In this document: positions 34,303 through 42,863 of the stretch, one piece after another
Layout of the letters: every line of letters starts with the position of its first letter
Position numbering within the stretch: position 1 is the first letter of the stretch
Assembly: GCF_025802015.1 (NCBI RefSeq)
Contig: NZ_JAOYFC010000002.1
Location: 248,001-312,000 of the forward strand
Direction: 5' to 3'
Source of the DNA: Falsihalocynthiibacter halioticoli
GTDB lineage: Bacteria; Pseudomonadota; Alphaproteobacteria; Rhodobacterales; Rhodobacteraceae
DNA: 64,000 bases
Position numbers and translations under genes: made by a program
The notes under the pieces: model-generated
Database searches by the model: none
What the model was told of the DNA's origin: nothing
Seen by the model: only the letters and a program-made list of their open reading frames with translations

Positions 34303-35179
34303 TGCTGTCCTCCTTCGGGCCACGCATCGCTCGCGCCAGTTGTGCTGCTTCAAGCAGAACGGCTTCATGCAGCCCCGTATCATAGCCCAATGCGGCAACA
34401 TGGGCTGCCAAAGCCTCTGTCGCAACATTCCCTGCCGCCCCCGGCGCGTAAGGACAGCCGCCAAGCCCTCCTACCGCGCCATCAAACACACGCAAGCCGC
34501 GCTCCAACGCAACGGTAACATTCTCAAGCGCACGACCCGATGTATCGTGGAAATGCCCCGCAAGCTGATCGGCGCCCGCAACGCGAAGAACTTCAGCCAG
34601 CATGGTATCTATGCCCTCTGGAGTTGCGCGCCCAATCGTATCGCCAAGCGAAATCTCATAACAGCCCATAGCCAGCAACTGCGCCGCAACGCGCGCAACC
34701 TGCTCCGGCGCTGTTGGCCCGTCATAGGGGCATTCGACAACGCAAGAGATATATCCACGAACCGGAATACCCTTGGCCCTCGCGGCCTCGGCAACTGGGG
34801 CAAAACGAGCGAGGCTTTCTGCAATCGTACAGTTGATGTTGGCCTTGCTGAACCCTTCGCTGGCACTTCCGAAAATCGCAATCTCGTCTGCACGAGCGGC
34901 AACAGCGCCTTCAAACCCGCGCATGTTTGGCGTAAGTGCGGCGTAGGAAACCCCCTTAGCGCGCGTAATCCCCGCCAAGACCTCAGCCGAATCCGCCATC
35001 TGCGGCACCCACTTGGGCGACACAAAACTGGCCACCTCAATCCGCTTGAACCCCGCGCGGCTCAGGCAATCCACCAAGGCAATCTTGTCAGCCGTCGAGA
35101 TGACAGATTTCTCGTTTTGAAGCCCATCGCGGGGCCCAACCTCGAAAATCTCGACCTTATCCGATTCAAGCCCCGACAT
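34295..35179 (-). CDS. liuE: Hydroxymethylglutaryl-CoA lyase
   Basis: This enzyme splits HMG-CoA into acetoacetate and acetyl-CoA, the last step of leucine breakdown. The 294-residue product has VEIFEVGPRDGLQNE (metal-binding Asp), ASFVSPKWVPQMAD, GYISCVVECPYDG, the HFHDTSGRAL metal histidines seen as GHFHDTSG, and GGLGGCPYAPGAAGNVATE with the catalytic Cys loop. The start MSGLESDK at 35179 overlaps the upstream GST gene by 14 bases. Confidence 0.94.
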   Translation of the reverse strand: MSGLESDKVEIFEVGPRDGLQNEKSVISTADKIALVDCLSRAGFKRIEVASFVSPKWVPQMADSAEVLAGITRAKGVSYAALTPNMRGFEGAVAARADEIAIFGSASEGFSKANINCTIAESLARFAPVAEAARAKGIPVRGYISCVVECPYDGPTAPEQVARVAAQLLAMGCYEISLGDTIGRATPEGIDTMLAEVLRVAGADQLAGHFHDTSGRALENVTVALERGLRVFDGAVGGLGGCPYAPGAAGNVATEALAAHVAALGYDTGLHEAVLLEAAQLARAMRGPKEDSNV

Positions 35180-35846
35180 CTGGCACCTCGTAAAAATCCT
35201 TCTGGTACAATAGCTGCCCACCCGCTTCGGGCAAGCTCGCCTTGAACGCCGCGCGTTCGGAAAGGCGGGAGTACCATGCGGTTATGTTCGGGAAATCATC
35301 CGTGGATGCAAAGTGCTTGGACATATACAACGCTTGCCCGAGCGAGATATCCGCCGCAGAAAACCCACGGTCCAAAACGTAATCCCGCCCTTCAAGCCGC
35401 GCCTCAAGCGCCGCATAGCATTTCTTAAGTCGCGCGGCCTCAAGCTTCATGACAATCAGGCTGCGCATCTCGTCCTCGTAGAGCGCGATATGCTGCTGCG
35501 TCAGGGCTGCTGCGTGCTGGCTAATCGTTTCAGAAAAATGCACCCAGATGAGCCAGTCCGCGCGCTCCGCATCCCCAACAGCGCATCCAAGCCCCGCTTC
35601 GGGATACTGCTCGCAAAGAAACTCGGTGATCGCGCCCGTTTCAAAAAGCGTCTGGCCGCCAATCTCCAGCGCTGGCACCCGCCCCGCAGGATTTAGCGCA
35701 AGATATTCGGGCGAACGCAGGTTCTTACCAAACGGATGCTCCACAACTTGAAACGGCAACCCAATAGCGTGGTCGATCTCGTGCAACAGCCAAAGGCTCC
35801 GCATCGAACGGGTTTGCGGCGCATGATGTAGGGTTATGTCGGTCAT
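35166..35846 (-). CDS. Glutathione S-transferase-like protein
   Basis: A 226-residue GST: an N-terminal thioredoxin-like half (ITLHHAPQTRSMRSLWLL, then NPAGRVPALEIGGQTLFETGAITEFL with the cis-Pro and the glutathione gamma-glutamyl Glu/Thr motif) and an all-helical C-terminal half (FSAADISLGQALYM, the usual N-capping box). It lies between liuD and liuE with close spacing, so it is expressed with the leucine genes. Its role there is not established; removal of a reactive unsaturated acyl-CoA by-product is one idea. Confidence 0.87.
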   Translation of the reverse strand: MTDITLHHAPQTRSMRSLWLLHEIDHAIGLPFQVVEHPFGKNLRSPEYLALNPAGRVPALEIGGQTLFETGAITEFLCEQYPEAGLGCAVGDAERADWLIWVHFSETISQHAAALTQQHIALYEDEMRSLIVMKLEAARLKKCYAALEARLEGRDYVLDRGFSAADISLGQALYMSKHFASTDDFPNITAWYSRLSERAAFKASLPEAGGQLLYQKDFYEVPDVGA

Positions 35847-35852
35847 GCCGCT

Positions 35853-37811
35853 TTAGACCTCCGCCTCTTCAAGCTGAATAAGCGGAGCGCCCGCGACCAC
35901 CTGATCGCCCTCGCCGCACAACACATCAGCCACAACACCGTCTCGCGACGCCAGAAGGCTATGTTCCATCTTCATCGCTTCAAGAATAACGAGCCGATCA
36001 CCTTCAGTCACCTTAGCGCCGGGTTTGACAAACACCGCCTTAAGCAGCCCGGGCATAGGAGCGGCAACGATATTGCCGCCCTCCTCCGCCGCGCCGCCGC
36101 GCGCCAGCGGGTCAATCGCCTCAAAGACATAACCGTTGCCCCAGAACACGCTTAGGCTTTCACCAAATCGTCGTACCCGTGCTCGAGTTTTGGCTCCATC
36201 AACAAACCAGATACCTGCGCGGCGCGTTACGTCATGCGCGATCTCTCCGATCTCGACACGATGCTCGCCAACAGCAAGCGTGGTGATCCGTGCCGCGATT
36301 TCCTCGCCGTTGTAAAGGAATGTTATCGTTTGCGGCACAGGCTCCCAAAGAGTGAAGCCTGCACTCTCGATATCGGCCGCTTCGCCAACGGCCTCGGTGA
36401 GACCGGCAAAGCCCAGCGCCGCCAGCGCTCGCGTACGAGAACAGGCCACCGGCTCTTCTGCGAGATGCTCAAGATCACGCCCAATAAGGCCGGTATCGAC
36501 ATCCCCCGCGCGAAAGCCCTCGTGGCGGGTAAGGCTGGTTAGAAACGCAAGGTTCGTCACGGAACCGGCCACTTCTGTGCGCGTCAAGGCTTGCTCTAAC
36601 TGCTTGAGCGCAACGGCGCGTGTTGGCCCATGTGTTGTAAGTTTTGCGATCATCGGATCGTACCACGGCGAAATTTCGTCACCCGTGCGCACGCCGGTAT
36701 CAATCCGCGCATCTTGGGGAAATTCAAGATGCGAGAGCGTACCCGTTGCAGGAAGGAAACCCGCTGGCACATCCTCGGCATAGAGCCGCGCCTCAAAAGC
36801 ATGGCCCTTTATTGCAAGGTCCGACTGTGAGGCCGGAAGCCCTTCGCCCGATGCAACACGCAATTGCCATTCCACAAGGTCAACGCCTGTAATTGCTTCG
36901 GTCACAGGATGCTCGACCTGCAAACGTGTGTTCATTTCCATGAACCAGAAGCCATCGGTACGCAGCCCATCCGAGCCATCAACGATAAACTCAATCGTAC
37001 CTGCGCCCGCATAGCCAATCGCCTTTGCCGCCCGAACAGCAGCGTTGCCCATTGCCGCACGCACATCCTCGGTCATACCCGGTGCAGGAGCTTCTTCGAT
37101 CACTTTTTGGTGCCGCCGTTGGAGCGAGCAATCGCGCTCAAATAGATGCACGGCATCGGTACCGTCGCCGAAAACCTGAACCTCAATATGGCGCGGAGAG
37201 GTGATGTATTTCTCAATAAGCACATCGGCATTGCCAAAGGCCGTTTTCGCCTCACCCTGCGCAGAGGCCAGAGCGGCGTCAAACTCGCCCTCCTTCTCGA
37301 CAAGGCGCATACCCTTGCCACCACCGCCCGCTACGGCTTTGATCAAAACGGGATAGCCTATCTGTTCTGCTTGTTCGGCGAGATAGGCGCTATCTTGATT
37401 GCTGCCGTGATAACCCGGAACAACCGGAACGCCCGCCTCTTCCATCAAAGCTTTAGCCGCATCCTTAAGGCCCATCGCGCGGATTGCTTTGGCAGAGGGG
37501 CCGATGAAAACAAGGCCCGCTGCCTCGACAGCCTCTACAAACTCGGGGTTTTCCGAAAGAAATCCATAACCGGGATGAATCGCCTCTGCGCCCGTATCAA
37601 GAGCGGCCTGAATAATCACATCGCCGCGCAAGTAGCTTTCGGCGGGTGCCGCCGCGCCGATATGCACCGCTTGATCGGCCAGCGCCACGTGTCGCGCCCC
37701 CGCATCGACGTCGGAATAAACCGCCACCGTGCCAACGCCCATCTTACGGGCGGTCTCAATAACACGACAGGCAATCTCGCCACGGTTCGCAATCAAAATC
37801 TTGGCAAACAT
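35853..37811 (-). CDS. liuD: Methylcrotonyl-CoA carboxylase, biotin-containing alpha subunit
   Basis: The biotin carboxylase/carrier subunit (652 residues) that carboxylates biotin for transfer to 3-methylcrotonyl-CoA. It has the biotin carboxylase domain (KILIANRGEIACRVIETARKMG, GYGFLSENPEF, KAVAGGGGKGMR, EMNTRLQVEHPVTE) and, at the C-terminus, the biotin attachment site ILEAMKMEHSL with the biotinyl lysine near residue 614. The upstream frame extends to 37859, but MFAKILIANRG at 37811 is the family start. The liuB gene next to it distinguishes this from acetyl- or propionyl-CoA carboxylase. Confidence 0.93.
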   Translation of the reverse strand: MFAKILIANRGEIACRVIETARKMGVGTVAVYSDVDAGARHVALADQAVHIGAAAPAESYLRGDVIIQAALDTGAEAIHPGYGFLSENPEFVEAVEAAGLVFIGPSAKAIRAMGLKDAAKALMEEAGVPVVPGYHGSNQDSAYLAEQAEQIGYPVLIKAVAGGGGKGMRLVEKEGEFDAALASAQGEAKTAFGNADVLIEKYITSPRHIEVQVFGDGTDAVHLFERDCSLQRRHQKVIEEAPAPGMTEDVRAAMGNAAVRAAKAIGYAGAGTIEFIVDGSDGLRTDGFWFMEMNTRLQVEHPVTEAITGVDLVEWQLRVASGEGLPASQSDLAIKGHAFEARLYAEDVPAGFLPATGTLSHLEFPQDARIDTGVRTGDEISPWYDPMIAKLTTHGPTRAVALKQLEQALTRTEVAGSVTNLAFLTSLTRHEGFRAGDVDTGLIGRDLEHLAEEPVACSRTRALAALGFAGLTEAVGEAADIESAGFTLWEPVPQTITFLYNGEEIAARITTLAVGEHRVEIGEIAHDVTRRAGIWFVDGAKTRARVRRFGESLSVFWGNGYVFEAIDPLARGGAAEEGGNIVAAPMPGLLKAVFVKPGAKVTEGDRLVILEAMKMEHSLLASRDGVVADVLCGEGDQVVAGAPLIQLEEAEV

Positions 37812-37824
37812 GCTGCTCTCCAAA

Positions 37825-39429
37825 CTAAATGCGGAACACGCCAAAGCGCGTGTCATCAATCGGGGCGTTTAGGGCCGCGCGCAGCGACAGCGAGAGAACC
37901 CGCCGCGTTTTGCGCGGATCGACAATGCCGTCATCCCAAAGCCGTGCAGAGGCATAGAGCGGATGGCTCTGCTCCTCGAACATTTCAATTGTGGGCTGTT
38001 TGAACGCCGCCTCTTCTTCCGCGCTCCAGCTTCCGCCGCCGCGCTCAATCGCGTCGCGCTTCACGGTGGCCAGAACGCCAGCGGCCTGTGGCCCGCCCAT
38101 CACCGAAATGCGGCTTGTGGGCCAACTCCACATAAAACGTGGCTGGTATGCGCGTCCCGCCATGCCGTAATTGCCAGCACCGAAACTGCCGCCCACAACC
38201 ATCGTCACCTTTGGCACGCTCGTTGTGGCAACCGCCGTCACCAGCTTGGCGCCGTGTCGCGCGATACCTTCGTTCTCGTACTTCTGACCGACCATAAAGC
38301 CAGTGATATTTTGCAGGAATATCAACGGTATTTTTCGTTGGCTGCACAGTTCCACAAAATGCGCACCCTTTTGCGCGGCTTCGGAAAACAGCACGCCGTT
38401 GTTGGCAATAATGCCAACGGGGCAGCCTTCAAGATGCGCAAACCCCGTGACCAATGTTTCGCCAAACCGTGCTTTGAACTCGTCAAAGCGGCTACCATCC
38501 ACGACGCGCGCGATCACCTCACGGATATCATACGGCGTTCGGAGATCGGCAGGGACAACGCCCAAAAGCTCCTCTGGGTCATAAACTGGCTCTTCCGGCG
38601 ATTGCCAGTTGACCGTTGCGGGCTTGGTTATGTTGAGGTTGCCAATGGCCTGACGCGTTAGGGCGAGCGCATGAGCGTCGTCCTCCGCGAGGTAGTCCGC
38701 AACCCCCGATAAGCGCGTATGAACATCGCCACCGCCCAGATCTTCAGCCGACACAATTTCGCCCGTTGCCGCCTTCACGAGCGGAGGACCGGCAAGGAAA
38801 ATCGTGCCCTGCTCTTTCACAATGATGCTCACATCAGCCATCGCCGGAACATAAGCTCCACCTGCCGTACATGAGCCCATCACCACGGCGATTTGCGGAA
38901 TACCCGCCGCCGACATATTGGCCTGGTTATAGAAAATACGCCCGAAATGGTCCCGATCAGGAAAGACCTCGTCTTGGTTCGGAAGGTTCGCACCACCGGA
39001 ATCCACAAGATAGACGCAGGGCAACCGACATTCCGCTGCTATTTCTTGTGCGCGCAGGTGCTTTTTGACGGTCATTGGGTAATAGGTGCCGCCTTTTACG
39101 GTGGCGTCGTTGCAAACGACCATTACGTCCTGCCCCATGACTTGGCCGATGCCCGCGATCACGCCCGCACAGGGGGCCGCGCCATCATACATGCCATGGG
39201 CCGCCGTTGCACCGACCTCGAGAAAATCGCTGCCCGCATCAAGCAGGTTCGCCACCCGTTCGCGCGGCAGCATCTTGCCACGGCTTACATGGCGCGCGCG
39301 GGATTTCTCCCCACCGCCTGCAGCGGCTAGCTTTGCCGCCTCGGATACAACGCCCAGCGCCTCAAGATGCGCGGCGCGGTTGGCCTCGAAACCCTCCCCT
39401 GCTGTTATCGCCTTACTGACCAGTTTCAC
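37825..39429 (-). CDS. liuB: Methylcrotonyl-CoA carboxylase, carboxyltransferase beta subunit
   Basis: The carboxyltransferase half (534 residues) that moves CO2 from biotin to 3-methylcrotonyl-CoA. Diagnostic stretches are LVDSGGANLPNQDEVFPD, MGSCTAGGAYVPAMADV, LGGGDVHTRLSGVADYLA and the C-terminal domain with FLQNITGFMVGQKYENEGIARHGAK and GGSFGAGNYGMAGRAYQPRF. The AYQPRF/NLPNQ pattern fits MCC rather than propionyl-CoA carboxylase. Its ATG overlaps the liuA stop by 4 bases. Confidence 0.95.
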   Translation of the reverse strand: MKLVSKAITAGEGFEANRAAHLEALGVVSEAAKLAAAGGGEKSRARHVSRGKMLPRERVANLLDAGSDFLEVGATAAHGMYDGAAPCAGVIAGIGQVMGQDVMVVCNDATVKGGTYYPMTVKKHLRAQEIAAECRLPCVYLVDSGGANLPNQDEVFPDRDHFGRIFYNQANMSAAGIPQIAVVMGSCTAGGAYVPAMADVSIIVKEQGTIFLAGPPLVKAATGEIVSAEDLGGGDVHTRLSGVADYLAEDDAHALALTRQAIGNLNITKPATVNWQSPEEPVYDPEELLGVVPADLRTPYDIREVIARVVDGSRFDEFKARFGETLVTGFAHLEGCPVGIIANNGVLFSEAAQKGAHFVELCSQRKIPLIFLQNITGFMVGQKYENEGIARHGAKLVTAVATTSVPKVTMVVGGSFGAGNYGMAGRAYQPRFMWSWPTSRISVMGGPQAAGVLATVKRDAIERGGGSWSAEEEAAFKQPTIEMFEEQSHPLYASARLWDDGIVDPRKTRRVLSLSLRAALNAPIDDTRFGVFRI

Positions 39430-40589
39430 GACATCGCTCCCATCATCTCGCGACCAATGAGCATCCGGCGGATTTCGGAGGTGCCGGCACCGATCTCCAT
39501 CAGCTTTGCATCACGGAAAATACGGCTCACCGCGCTTTCGTTCATAAAGCCCGTGCCGCCCATGGCCTGTACCGCTTGGTGCGCCACGACCATCGCTTCC
39601 TCGGACGCATAGAGCACACAAGCCGCCGCATCCTGCCGCGTAACTTGGCCGCGATCACAGGCCCGCGCCACCTCGTAAACATAGGCGCGCGCGGAATTCA
39701 TCTTGGTGTACATGTCCGCAATTTTACCCTGCATGAGCTGGAAGTTCCCAACAGGCTCGCCAAACTGCTTGCGCTGCGAAATATAGGGCATCACCTCATC
39801 AAGGCACGCGGCCATAATCCCCGTGCCGATACCCGAGAGCACAACGCGCTCGTAATCAAGCCCACTCATCAAGACACGTACGCCTTTGCCCTCTTCGCCC
39901 AGCACATTTTCAAAAGGCACTTCAACATTTTCAAAGATCAACTCGGCCGTGTTGGAGCCGCGCATCCCCATCTTGTCGAAATGGGGGCTGGTTGAAAAAC
40001 CCACCATATCTTTTTCAATGAGGAATGCAGTCATTCCACGGCTGCCGGCATCCGGATCCGTTTTCGCGTAAACCACTAACGTATCTGCATCGGGCCCGTT
40101 GGTGATCCAGAATTTCGTACCGTTCAGGGTATAGTAGCCGTTCTTTTTCTCGGCGCGCAGCTTCATCGACACAACGTCAGATCCCGCCCCTGCTTCCGAC
40201 ATAGCAAGCGCGCCGACATGTTCGCCGGAGATAAGTTTAGGAAGATATTTTGCGCGTTGTTCTGGTGTGCCGTTGAGTTTGATCTGGTTCACACACAGGT
40301 TGCTGTGCGCCCCATATGACAAGCTCACAGAGGCGCTGGCACGCGCGATTTCTTCAACTGCGATCACATGCGCCAGATACCCCATGTCCGCACCGCCGAA
40401 CTCCTCTGGCACGGTAATCCCCAATAGGCCAAGCTCCCCCATTTCTTGCCATAGCTCTGGTGGAAACTCGTTCTTGGCATCTATTTCGGCCGCCATCGGC
40501 TTCACACGATCTTGCGCCCAACGATGCACCATCTCGCGCAGCGCATTAACTTCTTCGCCCAAGTCAAACGTCATAGTTGCGGTGAACAC
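39426..40589 (-). CDS. liuA: Isovaleryl-CoA dehydrogenase
   Basis: An FAD-dependent acyl-CoA dehydrogenase that oxidises isovaleryl-CoA to 3-methylcrotonyl-CoA. Motifs: LAMSEAGAGSDVVSM (FAD), FWITNGPDADTLVVY, MGMRGSNTAELIFE, the GLDYERVVLSGIGTGI segment with the catalytic Glu position of isovaleryl enzymes, and QAMGGTGFMNES. The start is placed at a GTG (40589) with GGAGAGA upstream, giving MFTATMTFDLGEE as I recall in relatives; the internal ATG at 40574 has no ribosome site. It is the first gene of the leucine operon and lies behind a palindromic site at 40622. Confidence 0.94.
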   Translation of the reverse strand: MFTATMTFDLGEEVNALREMVHRWAQDRVKPMAAEIDAKNEFPPELWQEMGELGLLGITVPEEFGGADMGYLAHVIAVEEIARASASVSLSYGAHSNLCVNQIKLNGTPEQRAKYLPKLISGEHVGALAMSEAGAGSDVVSMKLRAEKKNGYYTLNGTKFWITNGPDADTLVVYAKTDPDAGSRGMTAFLIEKDMVGFSTSPHFDKMGMRGSNTAELIFENVEVPFENVLGEEGKGVRVLMSGLDYERVVLSGIGTGIMAACLDEVMPYISQRKQFGEPVGNFQLMQGKIADMYTKMNSARAYVYEVARACDRGQVTRQDAAACVLYASEEAMVVAHQAVQAMGGTGFMNESAVSRIFRDAKLMEIGAGTSEIRRMLIGREMMGAMS

Positions 40590-40621
40590 GGCTCTCTCCC
40601 ATTTCCTGATCGCGCATTTAT

Positions 40622-40635
40622 TGAACGCTTGTTCA
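40622..40635. promoter_or_regulatory. Palindromic operator candidate upstream of liuA
   Basis: TGAACGCTTGTTCA, a 14-bp inverted repeat with one mismatch, lies 33 bases upstream of the liuA start. The same motif in perfect form (TGAACGAGCGTTCA) is found upstream of the acyl-CoA synthetase gene at 47045-47058. A TetR- or LiuR-type regulator of branched-chain or acyl-CoA metabolism is a likely reader. Confidence 0.55.
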
Positions 40636-40708
40636 TTTAATAGCACAGAGCGAGTCGCGTCAATCCTTCGCAAGGCGACAGGCAAGAACTCCGAGAAGCG
40701 TTTGAAAA

Positions 40709-41389
40709 TTAAGGCAGCAGTGCCTCTGCGAGGTCGGGAAGATCGCGGTAGTGGGCTAGCAAGGCATCGGGCTCAAGGGCCGCAACCGCCTCACCCGTCG
40801 GGCCGAATCCAACCAACACAATCGGCACACCGGCAGCGCGCGCAGTGTCACGATCTGTCACTGTGTCGCCAATCAAGATTGAACGCTCGACCTCTCCGCC
40901 TGCCTGTGTTACGGCCGCGAGATACGGAGCAACATCCGGCTTTCGTGTGGGCAAGGTGTCAGCACCAATCAAAGCATCAAACGCATCGCGCACACCCAGT
41001 CGCGACAGCAGGCTCTCTGCCAACCCTTCAGGCTTATTGGTGCAAATCGAAACCGCGAAGCCGCGCCCCCGCAGAGTCTCTACCGCATCCATTGCACCAT
41101 CATAAAGCCGTGTGTGGCGATCAATCTCTCGCCCATATGCTTCCAGCAAAACAGGATACTGCTCAGGAACCCCCGCCTCAGCTCCCTCAGGATCAACGCG
41201 CGAATACCCGAGCGCCAACATCGCACGCCCTCCGTGAAACGCAGTCAATGCATCTGCAACGGGATCAAGCACATCGCCGTGCCCCAAACCTTGAAAACAA
41301 TAATTCGCCGCCGCAATGAGATCGGCGCTTGTATCGGCAAGCGTTCCGTCGAGGTCAAAAACCACGCATCTTTTTCTATTATTTGGCAA
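40709..41389 (-). CDS. gph: HAD-family hydrolase, phosphoglycolate phosphatase-like
   Basis: A 226-residue haloacid dehalogenase-type phosphatase: motif I VVFDLDGTLADTS, motif II SICTNKPEG, motif III Lys in PTRKPDVAPYL and motif IV ILIGDTVTDRDTA. The helical cap between motifs I and II places it in subfamily IA, where phosphoglycolate phosphatase is the usual call. Cap-domain substrate specificity cannot be read by eye, so other sugar phosphates are possible. It is divergent from glmU across a 121-base gap. Confidence 0.82.
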   Translation of the reverse strand: MPNNRKRCVVFDLDGTLADTSADLIAAANYCFQGLGHGDVLDPVADALTAFHGGRAMLALGYSRVDPEGAEAGVPEQYPVLLEAYGREIDRHTRLYDGAMDAVETLRGRGFAVSICTNKPEGLAESLLSRLGVRDAFDALIGADTLPTRKPDVAPYLAAVTQAGGEVERSILIGDTVTDRDTARAAGVPIVLVGFGPTGEAVAALEPDALLAHYRDLPDLAEALLP

Positions 41390-41510
41390 TTTTCAGCGTA
41401 TCCCTGTAACATCCTGTAAAGCTATTTGAACATTTTGCCCCTTGCCCCGCGCGCTTTGAGCGATAAAACGGGGGAACATTCCGCCGCGACCACAACAGAA
41501 AAGACACTAA

Positions 41511-42863
41511 ATGCCAACAGCCCTTATTACACTGGCCGCCGGTCAGGGCAGCCGTATGAACTCGGATTTGCCAAAAGTTCTACATAAAATCGGCGGTGCA
41601 ACGCTACTTGAGCATGCTTTGGCAAGTGCTGAAGAACTGGATGTCGACCGCAGGATTGTTGTTGCCGGACATGGGGCTGAACTTGTGCGCGCAGAAGCCG
41701 AAGACCTTGGCGTATCTGACGTGGTGGTTCAGGAGGAGCAACTTGGCACAGGCCACGCGGTTTTGCAGGCGCGCGCGGCCCTCTCTGATTTCACGGGTGA
41801 TGCGCTCGTTCTCTATGGCGACACACCGTTCATTCGCCCCGAAACGCTTTCGAAGATGGCAGCAGCGCGCCAAACCCACGCCGTCGTGGTCCTTGGGTTT
41901 GAAGCTGCGGATCCTGCGCGCTACGGCCGACTAATCACGAAGGGCGATGACCTTGAGCGCATCGTTGAGTTCAAGGACGCAACTGATGAGGAACGCGCGG
42001 TAACACTCTGTAATAGCGGAGTTATTTCCGCTGACGCCGAAACCTTGTTCTCACTTCTGGACGAGGTTGGGAACGACAACGCGGCGGGCGAGTACTACCT
42101 CACTGACATCGTCAAAATTGCCCGCGACCGTGGACTTTCAGCAGGCGTTGTGACCTGCGAGGAGGCCGAAACACTTGGCATCAACGCCCGCGCCGAACTT
42201 GCAAATGCCGAAGCCGTATTTCAGGCCACAAAACGCGTCGAAGCTCTTGAAAACGGCGTCACGCTGCTTGCGCCCGAAACGGTGTATTTCGCACGCGACA
42301 CATACATTGGGCGCGATACAGTTGTGGAGCAAAACGTGGTGTTCGGCCCCGAAGTCACCATTGAATCAGGCGCTCACATCCGCGCGTTCAGCCACCTAGA
42401 AGGCTGTCACGTCAGCCGCGGCGCGATCGTTGGCCCATATGCCCGTCTGCGCCCCGGCGCGGAACTTTCTGAAGATGTGCGTGTTGGCAATTTCGTCGAA
42501 ATCAAAAACGCCACACTCGCCGAAGGGGCAAAAGCCAATCACCTCACCTATGTCGGCGATGCGACAATCGGAGCGCGCGCCAACCTCGGAGCTGGCACAG
42601 TTACTTGTAACTATGACGGCGTGATGAAGCATCACACCGATGTTGGAAATGATGCCTTTATCGGCTCTTCCACCATGCTGGTTGCCCCGGTAAAGGTTGG
42701 CAACCGCGCAATGACGGCGAGCGGCTCGGTGATTACAAGTGACGTACCGGCCGACGCATTGGCCATCGGACGCAGTAAGCAAGTCAACAAAGAGAGGCTT
42801 GCGGATAAATTGTTTCAAAAATTGCAACAGATAAAAGCCAAAAAATCGGGTGGTAAATCGTAA
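41511..42863 (+). CDS. glmU: Bifunctional UDP-N-acetylglucosamine pyrophosphorylase / glucosamine-1-phosphate acetyltransferase
   Basis: GlmU makes UDP-GlcNAc for peptidoglycan and lipopolysaccharide. The N-terminal half has LAAGQGSRMNSDLPKVLHKIGG (nucleotide loop), EEQLGTGHAV and LYGDTPFI. The C-terminal half is a left-handed beta-helix of hexapeptide repeats (for example GPYARLRPGAELSEDVRVGNFVEIKN) with ANLGAGTVTCNYDGVMKH as the acetyl-CoA site. The length of 450 is normal. Its stop overlaps the glmS start by one base (TAATG), so both steps of the amino-sugar pathway are coupled. Confidence 0.96.
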   Translation: MPTALITLAAGQGSRMNSDLPKVLHKIGGATLLEHALASAEELDVDRRIVVAGHGAELVRAEAEDLGVSDVVVQEEQLGTGHAVLQARAALSDFTGDALVLYGDTPFIRPETLSKMAAARQTHAVVVLGFEAADPARYGRLITKGDDLERIVEFKDATDEERAVTLCNSGVISADAETLFSLLDEVGNDNAAGEYYLTDIVKIARDRGLSAGVVTCEEAETLGINARAELANAEAVFQATKRVEALENGVTLLAPETVYFARDTYIGRDTVVEQNVVFGPEVTIESGAHIRAFSHLEGCHVSRGAIVGPYARLRPGAELSEDVRVGNFVEIKNATLAEGAKANHLTYVGDATIGARANLGAGTVTCNYDGVMKHHTDVGNDAFIGSSTMLVAPVKVGNRAMTASGSVITSDVPADALAIGRSKQVNKERLADKLFQKLQQIKAKKSGGKS

